Counted from the first letter of the stretch, positions 18,746-28,360 are shown. The stretch is 64,000 nucleotides of DNA from Myroides fluvii (GCF_009792295.1 NZ_CP039934.1:2624501-2688500); one strand, 5' to 3'. Notes: generated by a model not told the origin, from the sequence alone. Translations and numbers: made by a program.

Positions 18746-20707
18746 ATGGTAAAACAAATAGTACAACTGGGTATTCTGAGTGCAGCTTTAAGCTTTAGCT
18801 TCTCGGGATACAGCCAGATTAAAAAAGAAAAACAAGCGGATAAAAACTTTGATCGCTTAGCGTATATCGATGCAATCAAAGTATATGAACGCATTGCAGA
18901 TAAAGGATTTGTCAATACATCCATTTTGCAAAATTTAGCCGATGCTTATTACTTTAACGGAAAATTGGTAGAGGCGAATAAATGGTATGCAGAGCTATTT
19001 GATGGTACTTACGAAGATAAAGACCTTACTGCTTTATCATCTGAATATTACTATCGCTATGCACAAACGCTAAAGGCTACTAAAGATTACGCAAAGTCAC
19101 AAGAGATGATGGGGCGCTTTGCAGCCTTGGAGCAAGAAGATTCCAGAACAGCGTTGTACAATAAAAACCGCGATTACTTAGAACATATCGAAAACCGTTC
19201 TGATCGTTATGATATCAAATTATTAGATATCAATACAGAATATTCGGATTATGGTGGTACAATGTTCGGAGATCAATTCATCTTTACTTCCGCACGTGCA
19301 ACAGAACACCAAAGTGGAAGTAAAATACACGCCTGGACCAACGAAAGTTACACGAGCTTATATAGCTCTACGATTGATCAAAAGGGCTTTGGAGAACCCG
19401 TACTTTTTGCACCAGAGATTGAATCGAAGGTAAATGACGCAACAGCCGTATTTACGCAAGATGGCAATACGATGTATTTTACGCGTAACAACTCCAAAAC
19501 CAGTGGTAGAAGCAAACAAAATAAAGATAAAACCTCTTTATTAAAATTATACAAGACAGTAAAGCAAGCGGATGGGAAGTGGGGACTAGTAGAGGAATTG
19601 CCGTTTAATTCGGATAATTTCAATACAGCCCATCCTGCTTTAACTCCTGACGATAAATGGTTGTACTTTGTTTCGGATAGAAAAGAAACAATCGGACAAT
19701 CGGATTTATTTCGCGTAGCACTGTATGAAAATGGAGGATACGGACCCGTAGAAAACCTTGGAAAAACAATTAATACAGAAGGAAGAGAAAGTTTTCCTTT
19801 TATATCTTCGGATTTTCAACTCTATTTTTCCTCTGATGGACATCCAGGTTTAGGAGGAATGGATATCTTTGTAGCAAAATTATATCCCAACGGAACTTTT
19901 GGACCGGTGGTGAATATGGGAACGCCAATTAATAGTAGCATGGACGATTTTGGATTCTATTTAGATCCAAAGCAAAACAAAGGATTTGTTAGTTCAAACC
20001 GTGCAGATGGAAAAGGATCAGATGATATTTATTTCTTGGCAGAAAAACCGTGTAAACAAAGTATCGAAGGTACCGTATATGACAAAGATACAAATGAAGT
20101 GTTAGCTGATGCCCTAGTGGTAATCTCTGATGCAATGTATCAAAAATCAGATACAATCTATACGAATAGCAAAGGATATTACATCACTTCTTTGTTAGAT
20201 TGTGGTCACAAATACCGCATCAAAGCAGAGAAGAAAAGGTATAATACCGTTGAGGTTGCCTTTAACGTAAATCGAGAACCAGGAGTTAAAACCGTGAATA
20301 TCGGATTAGAAAAAACGGAAAAACCACTGGAAGTAAACGACGATTTATTTAAGAAGTTAAACCTTCAACCTATTTACTTTGATTTTGACAAATCGAATAT
20401 CCGTAGAGACGCTTCGATTGAGTTAGTGAAAGTAGTAGAGGTAATGAAAGAATACCCAAGTATGAAGATTGATGTGCGCTCACATACAGATAGTAGAGGT
20501 AATGATGCGTATAACATGAGTCTATCTGATCGCCGTGTGAAATCAACTATCAAATGGATGATTGAACAAGGAATCGATCCAAGTCGCTTAACAGGTCGCG
20601 GTTATGGTGAAAGTCAATTGCTAAACAAATGTAGTAATGGCGTACCATGTACAGCAGAAGAACATCAGTTAAACAGACGAAGTGAATTTATTATTATTGA
20701 AATGTAA
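18746..20707 (+). CDS. PorE-like TPR / beta-propeller / OmpA-C protein
   Basis: 653 residues. The signal peptide ends near Ser23 (FSGYS) before Gln24. TPR-like helices span ~30-140, PD40/WD40-like blades ~180-435 (repeated LTPDDKWLYFVSDR and GRESFPFISSDF motifs), a carboxypeptidase-regulatory-like domain ~445-520, and an OmpA C-terminal peptidoglycan-binding domain ~540-650 (IYFDFDKSNIRRDA; HTDSRGNDAYNMSLSDRR carries the Asp and Arg expected to bind diaminopimelate). This order matches PorE of the T9SS, a periplasmic protein that anchors the machine to peptidoglycan. Last gene of the operon, 11 bp after porP/sprF, followed by a terminator at 20789. Probably a dedicated anchor for this PorP/SprF paralogue. 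Confidence 0.9.
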   Translation: MVKQIVQLGILSAALSFSFSGYSQIKKEKQADKNFDRLAYIDAIKVYERIADKGFVNTSILQNLADAYYFNGKLVEANKWYAELFDGTYEDKDLTALSSEYYYRYAQTLKATKDYAKSQEMMGRFAALEQEDSRTALYNKNRDYLEHIENRSDRYDIKLLDINTEYSDYGGTMFGDQFIFTSARATEHQSGSKIHAWTNESYTSLYSSTIDQKGFGEPVLFAPEIESKVNDATAVFTQDGNTMYFTRNNSKTSGRSKQNKDKTSLLKLYKTVKQADGKWGLVEELPFNSDNFNTAHPALTPDDKWLYFVSDRKETIGQSDLFRVALYENGGYGPVENLGKTINTEGRESFPFISSDFQLYFSSDGHPGLGGMDIFVAKLYPNGTFGPVVNMGTPINSSMDDFGFYLDPKQNKGFVSSNRADGKGSDDIYFLAEKPCKQSIEGTVYDKDTNEVLADALVVISDAMYQKSDTIYTNSKGYYITSLLDCGHKYRIKAEKKRYNTVEVAFNVNREPGVKTVNIGLEKTEKPLEVNDDLFKKLNLQPIYFDFDKSNIRRDASIELVKVVEVMKEYPSMKIDVRSHTDSRGNDAYNMSLSDRRVKSTIKWMIEQGIDPSRLTGRGYGESQLLNKCSNGVPCTAEEHQLNRRSEFIIIEM

Positions 20708-20788
20708 TATAATCACAAAGCAAAACAACAAAAACAATTTTTTTTCGATGATCCTGCTGTAGGATTTAAAACAAGCAGCATAGCCCAC

Positions 20789-20819
20789 AAGAGCGCTCGA
20801 TTTCGAGCGCTCTTACTTT
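20789..20819 (+). terminator. Intrinsic terminator ending the fibre operon
   Basis: Perfect 12-bp inverted repeat AAGAGCGCTCGA / TCGAGCGCTCTT around a TT loop, followed by a T-rich tail (ACTTTTTATT). It is the most GC-rich stem in this neighbourhood. The convergent gene on the minus strand has its stop codon at 20820-20822, so the same hairpin may act in both directions, but the U-tract favours the plus strand. Confidence 0.9.
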
Positions 20820-21650
20820 TTATTGGTAGTACATAAAGGAAGTCATACTCAATGATCCTCCCACATAGGCGTCATTGAAAAACAGTAAATCATCCTTTTT
20901 TTCCTTTAATCCCAAGGTGTAAAGCATCGGAATATAGTGTTCTAAGGTAGGCACAGCTAGCGAAATATGCGGGTGTATTTTTTCGTAATCAATGAGGCGT
21001 TTTACATCGTAATCCACAACGAATTGCTGAAGTGTTGCATTGATTTCAATCGCCCAGTCAAACCCGTAGTTGTCCTCCATCTTATCCCAGGAAAGCAAAC
21101 GCAGATTGTGAATCATATTACCGCTGCCAATGAGCAACACCCCTTTTTTGCGCAAGTCACGCAATTGGGTAGCCAATTGATAATGGTAATCCAAGGGTTT
21201 ATCATAGTCAATGCTCAGCTGTAAAACGGGGATGTTTGCTTGTGGAAACATATGTCGAGTAATGGACCAGGTACCGTGATCTAAACCCCAATCGTGATCC
21301 AAGTGAAGATCGGTATGAACCAACTTTTGAATGTCTTTTGCAAGTACTGGATCCCCAGGAGCAGGATATTCAACCTCAAATAAAGGCTGCGGAAACCCCC
21401 TGAAATCGTGTAAGGTCTCCGGAAAATCCATAGCAGTAATCGCACTGCCTTTGGTCAACCAATGAGCAGAAATAACAACAATGGCCTTTGGTGTAGGGAA
21501 GCTTTGCCCTAGGCTGTGCCAATTTTGAGAAAATAGCGTATCCTCAATTGCATTCATCGGCGAACCATGTCCAATAAATAACGCGGGCATTAAGTGCTCA
21601 CTATAGGATAACTGCTGTGAAAATCGATATAGATCTTGAAGTGATTGCAT
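20820..21650 (-). CDS. ygiD: 4,5-DOPA-extradiol-dioxygenase family protein (YgiD/LigB-like)
   Basis: 276 residues, matching the YgiD/DODA branch of class III extradiol dioxygenases (LigB superfamily), metal enzymes that in characterised members cleave catechol rings such as L-DOPA. The metal-ligand signature is visible: His28 in FIGHGSPMNA and His63 in VVISAHWL. Further conserved His lie in LDHGTW, GSGNMIHNL and EHYIPML. It is convergent with the fibre operon and stands alone, with a 343-bp AT-rich region upstream. A second Met at residue 21 (MPALFIGHGSP) could be the true start, since most relatives begin close to that motif. The natural substrate is not known from the sequence. Confidence 0.88.
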   Translation of the reverse strand: MQSLQDLYRFSQQLSYSEHLMPALFIGHGSPMNAIEDTLFSQNWHSLGQSFPTPKAIVVISAHWLTKGSAITAMDFPETLHDFRGFPQPLFEVEYPAPGDPVLAKDIQKLVHTDLHLDHDWGLDHGTWSITRHMFPQANIPVLQLSIDYDKPLDYHYQLATQLRDLRKKGVLLIGSGNMIHNLRLLSWDKMEDNYGFDWAIEINATLQQFVVDYDVKRLIDYEKIHPHISLAVPTLEHYIPMLYTLGLKEKKDDLLFFNDAYVGGSLSMTSFMYYQ

Positions 21651-21993
21651 AAGGTTTGAATTTAATAGGTAAAGTTCTACAATTTATTTTTTGCTGTCTC
21701 TCGAATTATTAAACGTTTAACTATATTAAGAAAAGAAATAAATTTAGTCTTTCGTTGCCATAATTTCACTTAAATCGGAAGTTTGAATCTTAAAATTAGT
21801 GTAAAGTAATGGTGTTATTTACTTCTTGTTCGCATAATTAGGGTGAATAATAATTGAAATATACATATTTATAGGGTATGTTGTTTGTATTTTGAATTTT
21901 ATGTTTTATTTTATTGATTGTTTCTTTGTTTTCTTAATTTTTTAAGGGAAATACTGCGTTAATTTTGTAGAATAAATTAATCAAAAGGATAGA
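21651..21993. other. Divergent intergenic region between ygiD and susC
   Basis: 343 bp, very AT-rich, with no reading frame. It must hold promoters for both divergent neighbours. The only clear element is the -7 match at 21960-21967. No hairpin with a U-tract and no known riboswitch core was seen. Confidence 0.6.
21960..21967 (+). promoter_or_regulatory. Putative -7 element for the susC/susD operon
   Basis: TAATTTTG fits the Bacteroidota -7 consensus TAnnTTTG exactly and lies 26 bp before the susC ATG. No TTG is found at the expected ~19-bp distance upstream, so only half of the promoter is supported. Confidence 0.4.
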
Positions 21994-24900
21994 ATGAACG
22001 CAAAATTGAAGTACATCGCTCTCTTTTTGTGTTGCTTGTTTATTCAACTAGCACATGCACAAGAGAAAGAATTTTCGGGAACGGTTACAGAAGGCGGTGT
22101 GCCTTTACCAGGTGTAACGGTTCTCCTGGAGGGAACCCAACAGGGTACTCAAACAGATTTAGACGGAAAATACACCCTAAAAGTAAAACAAGGGGATGTA
22201 CTTGTATTTTCTTTCATCGGGATGAAAGAAATAAAATACAAGGTAACGCAAGCGAGTGTGTATAACTTAGAAATGGAGGCTGAAGAAAATAGGCTAGAAG
22301 GAGTTGTAGTTACGGCTTTGGGTATTAAAAGGGACAAGAAAAAATTGGGGTATTCTTCCCAAGAAGTGAAAGGAGAGCATCTCGCCAGTGCCGGAAAATC
22401 GAATGCGGTAAATGCGCTCTCGGGAAATGTTGCTGGTTTGCAAGTGACCGCCCCATCAACCATGGGGGGATCTGCGCGTATTGTCTTGCGTGGTGTCAAA
22501 TCTGTGGTGGGTAATAATCAACCGCTGATTGTCGTTGATGGAATTCCCCTGGATAACAGCAACTTTGCAGATAATGATATGCAAAGAGGAGCAGGTGGAC
22601 GCGATTATGGTGATGGATCTGCTGATATTAACCCCGATGATATTGAATCAGTAACCGTTTTGAAAGGTGGGCCTGCATCAGCACTTTACGGTAATAGAGG
22701 AGGAAATGGCGTGATTATTTATACCACCAAATCAGCCCAAAATGGGCGAACTGAAATTGAATTTAATTCGGGGCTAGCCTTCGAATCAGTCAACATCATG
22801 CCTCAATTGCAAAATCAATATGGAGGTGGATCAACAGAAACGTTTAGACAACAAGAAATCAACGGAAAAACATACAACCTGCCTGAGTATATTCTAGATG
22901 AAAGCTGGGGACCTAAATTCGACGGAACGCCTTATCTCCCCTGGTATGCTTTTGATCCCGAATTCGGAAGTGACTACATGAAGGAAGTTCCTTGGGTCAA
23001 ATCGAAAAACGATGTCAAATCCTTTTTTAAAACAGGAGTAACGCACAATCAATCGGTGTCGATTGCCAAGTCATTCAAGGAAAGCAATATTCGAATGGCT
23101 TTTAACAATAACGTAACGGAAGGCATCGTTCCCAATTCAAAACTTCAACGCAATAATTTTACGGTTAATGCTTCAACGCAAATGAGCGAACAGTTAAAAG
23201 CGGAAACCAATGTCAATTTTGTCTATACAAAGGGATTTAACCGCCCCGAAATTGGCTATGGCGATAATTCTGTTGCAGAGCGATTCTTTCAGTGGGGACA
23301 ACGCCAATTAGATTTCAATAAGCTAAAAGACTATAAATTAGCCAATGGAAATCAACGCTCTTGGAATAGAATGTCCTGGGATAATGGAATGCCCGCTTAT
23401 TCTGATAATCCCTATTGGGTAACGTACGAAAATACGTCCCAAGATGTGAGAAATAGATTCTTTGGAAACGCAAAGCTAACGTATAATTTTGCGAATAATA
23501 TATATGCTGTAGGAACAGTCTACGCCGATCAATATAACCTTGCCATTGAGGAACGCGTAGCCGTGGGTTCTCAAAAAACGTCTTCTTATCAATTGACCAA
23601 GAGAAATGTTTCTGAATACAATTATGAAGGACGTCTACACTATGATGACCAATTTAATGACATTGGTCTGAATACTTTTATCGGTGTAAATAGAAGTGAA
23701 AAACGCAATGACTTCGTGAAAGGCGAAAGCGTAGGAGGACTTAATTTGCCTAATTTGTATAATCTGGATAATAGCGTTTCTCCAGCGAAAGGAACCAATA
23801 CGTTTGTTCATTCGCGTACTAATTCTGTTTTTGGATCCGCTAGTGTCAACTATAGAGAATTTGTATTCCTAGAAGGTACCGTGCGTACGGATTGGTTTTC
23901 TACCGTTAAAAAATCTGTAACCTACCCCTCATTAACGGGAACGTTTATCTTTTCAAATGTACTAAATGATGTAGATTGGTTGAGTTTTGGTAAAATTCGA
24001 TTCGGTTGGGCACAAGTGGGAAATGATACCGATCCTTATCGAACCCAAGACTACTATAGAGTAAATGGTCCATTCTTGGATCAACCAACGTATGCCTTAG
24101 ACAATACAGCGAATAATCCTGACTTAAAACCGGAGTTGATGACAACCAAGGAAATTGGACTGGAAGCTGCTTTTCTCCACAATCGAATTGGAATTGAAGT
24201 GTCTTACTATGAAATTGATACGCAGGATTTAATTACAAAGGTACAATATGATGCCGCTACGGGATTTGCCTACCGATGGATGAATGCAGGAGATATGGAG
24301 AATAAAGGAGTTGAAGCAACCTTAAATCTAACTCCTATTCAAACAAGTGATTTTTCATGGCAAATCACCTGGAATATAGCAAAGAATAAAAATAAACTAA
24401 CCCGATTAGCAGAAGGAGTAGAGTCAGTAGAGATTGCTCGTGCACCTTTCCGAGTTTCACTACAAGGAAAAATGGGAGAAACGTATGGACAAATCTATGG
24501 AACAGATTACGTTTACGATGACAAGGGAAATAAAGTGATAGGAGAAGATGGATTGTATAAAGCATCTGAAGTGAAAGCCTTGGGATCTTATTTACCCGAT
24601 TACAATATGGGAATTAGAACTAGTTTTCGCTATAAAAACATCAATCTAGGTGTGTTAATCGATGTGCAAAAAGGAGGGAAATATTATTCAACAACGCATA
24701 TGTACGGCATGTTTTCGGGGATGTTAGACGAAACTACTGCAAATAATATTAGGGAAACCGGATTAATCTTGGAAGGGGTAAAAGAAGACGGCACAAAGAA
24801 TGATAAAAGTATTAGCGCTGTAGATTGGGCAAAGGGGTTTAATGGAACAGTAGATGCACAAAATATATTTGATGCAGACTATGTGAAATTGAGAGAAATA

Positions 24901-25113
24901 ACGGTAGGCTACGATTTGCCAATGAAGTGGTTGGGGCCTTTCAAAGGAATAACGATTTCCTTGTATGCGCGTAATTTATTTACATGGAATTTGGCTTGGA
25001 AAGGAATGGATCCTGAAATGGCCTCTTATGGAAGTGGGAATATTCAAGCCATCGAAGGAGCATCATTGCCCTCAACGCGAAGTTATGGAATGAATGTCAA
25101 ATTTAAAATATAA
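21994..25113 (+). CDS. SusC/RagA family TonB-dependent outer-membrane transporter
   Basis: 1039 residues. The signal peptide ends Ala-His-Ala at 22, then Gln23. A carboxypeptidase-D regulatory-like domain (~27-95; GVPLPGVTVLLEGT, TDLDGKYTLKV) is followed by a TonB-box region (EGVVVTALGIKR, ~102-113), the plug (~115-235; PLIVVDGIPLDNS, GNRGGNGVIIYTTK) and a 22-strand barrel ending in an aromatic-rich strand. It imports large nutrients such as glycans or peptides with its SusD partner, which starts 9 bp after its stop. No glycosidase, peptidase, anti-sigma factor or SusE-like gene is nearby, so the substrate cannot be read from context. Confidence 0.93.
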   Translation: MNAKLKYIALFLCCLFIQLAHAQEKEFSGTVTEGGVPLPGVTVLLEGTQQGTQTDLDGKYTLKVKQGDVLVFSFIGMKEIKYKVTQASVYNLEMEAEENRLEGVVVTALGIKRDKKKLGYSSQEVKGEHLASAGKSNAVNALSGNVAGLQVTAPSTMGGSARIVLRGVKSVVGNNQPLIVVDGIPLDNSNFADNDMQRGAGGRDYGDGSADINPDDIESVTVLKGGPASALYGNRGGNGVIIYTTKSAQNGRTEIEFNSGLAFESVNIMPQLQNQYGGGSTETFRQQEINGKTYNLPEYILDESWGPKFDGTPYLPWYAFDPEFGSDYMKEVPWVKSKNDVKSFFKTGVTHNQSVSIAKSFKESNIRMAFNNNVTEGIVPNSKLQRNNFTVNASTQMSEQLKAETNVNFVYTKGFNRPEIGYGDNSVAERFFQWGQRQLDFNKLKDYKLANGNQRSWNRMSWDNGMPAYSDNPYWVTYENTSQDVRNRFFGNAKLTYNFANNIYAVGTVYADQYNLAIEERVAVGSQKTSSYQLTKRNVSEYNYEGRLHYDDQFNDIGLNTFIGVNRSEKRNDFVKGESVGGLNLPNLYNLDNSVSPAKGTNTFVHSRTNSVFGSASVNYREFVFLEGTVRTDWFSTVKKSVTYPSLTGTFIFSNVLNDVDWLSFGKIRFGWAQVGNDTDPYRTQDYYRVNGPFLDQPTYALDNTANNPDLKPELMTTKEIGLEAAFLHNRIGIEVSYYEIDTQDLITKVQYDAATGFAYRWMNAGDMENKGVEATLNLTPIQTSDFSWQITWNIAKNKNKLTRLAEGVESVEIARAPFRVSLQGKMGETYGQIYGTDYVYDDKGNKVIGEDGLYKASEVKALGSYLPDYNMGIRTSFRYKNINLGVLIDVQKGGKYYSTTHMYGMFSGMLDETTANNIRETGLILEGVKEDGTKNDKSISAVDWAKGFNGTVDAQNIFDADYVKLREITVGYDLPMKWLGPFKGITISLYARNLFTWNLAWKGMDPEMASYGSGNIQAIEGASLPSTRSYGMNVKFKI

Positions 25114-25122
25114 TTGAATCAC

Positions 25123-26790
25123 ATGAAAAAATATATCATTCAAACTGTAGTAGTGATGAATCTGATTTTGTGTATAAGTTGTGATCGCGATTTAGACAAA
25201 ATCAATGTTAATCCAAATCAACCCTTAGAGGTAACAACTAATGGATTGTTTAACAATACGAATAAGGAGTTGATGACCAGAACAAGGAGAGGTATGCCCT
25301 CTGGACGTATGGCGCTTCCTTGGATTCAATATTCCGCCCAAAGAAATTACACAGCAGAAGATCGCTATCAATTTAGAGGCGAAGTAAATAATAGCTTGTA
25401 TACCGATATCTTTTTAGCCGTAAAAGGGTATAAGCAAATCATCGATATCGTGGAAAATCCTGTTAATGCATCGAAAGTAGCTACGTATGGTGACCCCGTA
25501 AATCAATTAGCCGCAGCGCGTATTATGATTGCTTATGCACAATTGCAATTGGTGGATATGTATGGCGATGTTCCGTACTATTCTTACGGAACTAAAGATC
25601 CCGACTTTCAAGCCATGACCTTGGGAACGGATCAAGAAATAGCAACGCCTAAATTTGCACCTCAAGATAAAATCTATACGGATTTAATGAAGGAACTAAA
25701 GGAAGCTGCTGAATCTGTTAACATGGAAGCATCGAATATTTTTAACTCCGGAGATTTTTTATTTGGCTCTCCTTCAAAATTAAAGAAATTTGCCAACTCA
25801 TTGCGCTTGAGAATTGCTAATCGAGTGAAAACGATTATTCCGATGGCTCAAACGCATATTGCTGAACTAACTGCAAATACAGCAAATTTGATGCAGTCGA
25901 ATGAGGATAATGTCGGGCAAAAATTCCAAAATGACCCCGTGAAACCAGCTCCTTTCTACCTTGATGCTTTCGTCTCGAAAAGGAACGACTTTTCACCAAC
26001 TAATACGTTTGTAGAATTGCTAAAAGGAGAAACAAAAACCGCACACCCGAATCCTTTTGCCAATATCGTTGATCCGAGATTGTATAAAATGGTAGCTCCA
26101 ATTAGTCAACTCGTTACAGATGAAAGTGGTAAACAAACAGAGGTAACATTGGCTTTTTACTATGATGCTTCTAAACCAGAACCTTGCATTGAGAAAAATG
26201 ATTACGTCGATCGTACTCCCGATTTTTATATTGGTATGCCTATCGGAATTACAGATGCTTATACGGGAAGTCAGGCCGATTTTGCTTCTCAATTTGGCGG
26301 CACAGTGTATAAAGCCGATGCTACAGAGCTATTGATGGAATATGCCGAAGTAGCTTTTATTTTGGCTGAATTAGGGGTGGATCCACAAGCAAATTACATC
26401 AATGGAATCAAAGCCTCCATGGAAAAATGGAAGGTAGATCCTACTGATATTGATAGCTATTTATCCAACGCACTAACGGTTAATCAAGAAACAATACTCA
26501 CCCAAAAATACATCGCTTTATTCCTACAACCCTATGAAGCATGGGCAGAATATAGAAGAACAACATATCCTAAAACCCTTTTATTTCCTGGACAAACTCA
26601 CGAGCTAATTGCTCCAGGACCTCAACAACAAACGGAATACATCTTTACGCCTCTAAATGGACTGACTGATTTGCCTGGACGTGTTACATATCCAACCAAT
26701 CTAAACCTCGTTAATAAAGCGAATAAAGATGCTGCAGCTGCAAGAATGGGAGGAGATCTCATGAGCACCAAATTAATTTGGGCTGAATAA
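25123..26790 (+). CDS. SusD/RagB family surface lipoprotein (SusD-like_2 type)
   Basis: Substrate-binding lid partner of the SusC transporter upstream. The start is placed at ATG 25123. A longer frame from 25114 would begin with TTG directly after the susC stop and adds only three residues. Signal peptide with a lipobox ending at Cys20 (LCISC), followed by Asp-Arg-Asp, acidic residues typical of Bacteroidota surface-lipoprotein export signals. TPR-like helices include ARIMIAYAQLQLVDMYGDVPY, shared by SusD homologues, and the C-terminus carries the usual GRVTYPTN and KLIWAE motifs of the SusD-like_2 branch. 555 residues. The ligand is unknown. Confidence 0.92.
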   Translation: MKKYIIQTVVVMNLILCISCDRDLDKINVNPNQPLEVTTNGLFNNTNKELMTRTRRGMPSGRMALPWIQYSAQRNYTAEDRYQFRGEVNNSLYTDIFLAVKGYKQIIDIVENPVNASKVATYGDPVNQLAAARIMIAYAQLQLVDMYGDVPYYSYGTKDPDFQAMTLGTDQEIATPKFAPQDKIYTDLMKELKEAAESVNMEASNIFNSGDFLFGSPSKLKKFANSLRLRIANRVKTIIPMAQTHIAELTANTANLMQSNEDNVGQKFQNDPVKPAPFYLDAFVSKRNDFSPTNTFVELLKGETKTAHPNPFANIVDPRLYKMVAPISQLVTDESGKQTEVTLAFYYDASKPEPCIEKNDYVDRTPDFYIGMPIGITDAYTGSQADFASQFGGTVYKADATELLMEYAEVAFILAELGVDPQANYINGIKASMEKWKVDPTDIDSYLSNALTVNQETILTQKYIALFLQPYEAWAEYRRTTYPKTLLFPGQTHELIAPGPQQQTEYIFTPLNGLTDLPGRVTYPTNLNLVNKANKDAAAARMGGDLMSTKLIWAE

Positions 26791-26955
26791 TTATTTTTAG
26801 GTTAGAGTAAAAGGGTTTTCTGAAAAGAGACCCCTTTGCGCTAATACAAACAGTTAGCCCTTGGTTTTTACTATGTCTGCTCGTTGATTTTCGATTTTTT
26901 ACCGCTAACCTCCCTAAAAACAGTCATAAAAAAAAGCGTAATATTGTAAAAAAAA

Positions 26956-27459
26956 ATGAACTATACTTGTGCGAATTGTGGACAAGAACACGATGATTGG
27001 CCAGCATTAGTCTATCCAACGCCGTTGAGTTATGCAGAATTAACCGACGAAGAGAAAAAAAAAGCCGAATTAACTAGCGATTTATGTGTAATTCAAAATC
27101 CAACAGATACCTACTATTTTGTTCGAGTAGTATTGATTCAAACTGTAGTAGATGCTTGTCAAGATTTAGACTATGGCGTTTGGGTTTCACTCAGTGAAAA
27201 GAGCTTTAAAGAATATTGCGATAATTATGACAACAAGGAATTTAAGACAACCTATTTTGGGTGGTTTAATAATCATATAGCACCTTATCCCTTCGAAACT
27301 TGTATGGGAATTGGTACTAATGTAGAAGTAGATAATGAAAGAGGACGACCTTTTATTTACTTACATCAAAAAGAAAACAATGATTTAGTGCATGATTTTT
27401 ATACGGGAATTACAACCGAAGAAGCGACAAGGAGAATTAAGGTTGCCCTAGGAAATTAA
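26956..27459 (+). CDS. DUF2199 domain protein
   Basis: 167 residues. The N-terminus CANCGQEHDDWPAL, then YPTPLSYAELTDEEKKK and SDLCVIQNP, matches the DUF2199 family, small cytoplasmic proteins of unknown function that begin with a CxxCG pair and a His-Asp, possibly binding zinc. No signal peptide or membrane segment. It stands alone between the susCD operon (165-bp gap) and a convergent gene, with a shared bidirectional terminator just after its stop. The gap before it holds only a near match (TAATATTG, 26939) to a -7 element. Confidence 0.85.
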   Translation: MNYTCANCGQEHDDWPALVYPTPLSYAELTDEEKKKAELTSDLCVIQNPTDTYYFVRVVLIQTVVDACQDLDYGVWVSLSEKSFKEYCDNYDNKEFKTTYFGWFNNHIAPYPFETCMGIGTNVEVDNERGRPFIYLHQKENNDLVHDFYTGITTEEATRRIKVALGN

Positions 27460-27471
27460 AAGAATAAATAA

Positions 27472-27506
27472 AAAAAAACAGGAGATTTTCAATCTCCTGT
27501 TTTTTT
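27472..27506. terminator. Bidirectional terminator between convergent genes
   Basis: ACAGGAGATT (27478-27487) and AATCTCCTGT (27491-27500) form a perfect 10-bp stem with a TTC loop, flanked by A6 on the left and T6 on the right. It can therefore end transcripts from both the DUF2199 gene and the minus-strand gene whose stop is at 27505-27507. Confidence 0.92.
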
Positions 27507-28116
27507 AAAAGGATAGCTTAATGATGCGGTCCAATTGTTTTTTATTGATATCAATCGGAGCTGCATTGTATAATTCTAATTTCAAAAGAGATACAATAGC
27601 AAAGAAATCAGTAGCTAAAACTTTGTAATAGCCTTCAAAATCCCTTTCGGTTTTATCCTCAATTCGCTTGATTTTCTTGCTTTCTTCCATTAAATTTCCA
27701 ACACACACCAAGATTTGATCAAAGGTCTCCGTTGAGGTGTGCATCTGTAAAAAACCAAATTCAAAAAGCAAATCTTGTAAACTGTTGACTTCTCTTTCTA
27801 GGGTTTTGTCATGACTTAAGTGTAAAGTCAATTTTTCTTTTTGTAGAATAGTGTTTAATTGGGTAAGGAAATGAAAGAAAACCTCTTGTTTCTTTTCAAA
27901 AACCATTAAGTTTCGCTCTCGTGATTCTTCGCTTTTTGTTTGTCCTTGTAAAAGTAAAACAGTGATAATAGCGGTAATAACAACACCCAATAAGGTGCCG
28001 AAAAATTGGGCTGGTAGCGAACTGAGTTCGAAAATTTCAAAAGTAACCGCAGTAATTAAGAATATAATCGTTAAAATAAGCACAGCGCCACGTGAAAAAT
28101 TTGATTTTAACTTCAT
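27505..28116 (-). CDS. Two-helix membrane protein of unknown function
   Basis: 203 residues from ATG 28116; the longer frame from 28122 would start with TTG. Two hydrophobic helices near the N-terminus (about residues 10-28 and 36-56: AVLILTIIFLITAVTF and FFGTLLGVVITAIITVLLL) are followed by a charged helical domain (QTKSEESRERNLMVFEKKQEVFFHFL) that likely faces the cytoplasm. No catalytic motif was recognised. Monocistronic, convergent with DUF2199, with a 302-bp upstream region shared with the divergent 66-aa gene. Confidence 0.75.
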   Translation of the reverse strand: MKLKSNFSRGAVLILTIIFLITAVTFEIFELSSLPAQFFGTLLGVVITAIITVLLLQGQTKSEESRERNLMVFEKKQEVFFHFLTQLNTILQKEKLTLHLSHDKTLEREVNSLQDLLFEFGFLQMHTSTETFDQILVCVGNLMEESKKIKRIEDKTERDFEGYYKVLATDFFAIVSLLKLELYNAAPIDINKKQLDRIIKLSF

Positions 28117-28360
28117 TGTCAAAGGTTTGAATAGATCGTAATAGATTGAAATGTTCAGGGATTAAAGTACAACTTATTTTGTATTAGACTGCGTTTTTTT
28201 TGGGATTACCTGGATATATAGAGGTAGAATTCTATTATTCATAATAAAAAGAAACTTTTGTTGTACTTCGTATAATAAGCTGTGTTTTTTTGCGTTTTAT
28301 AGGGGTATTTAGCCTAAAAACATGAAGTATTAAAAAAATATTAAAATATAGACTGTGCAC

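Noticed and set aside
26806..26865. Weak inverted repeat (AAAGGG / CCCTTT) after susD as a terminator
   Set aside because: Short stem with a long loop and no T-run after it. Not convincing.
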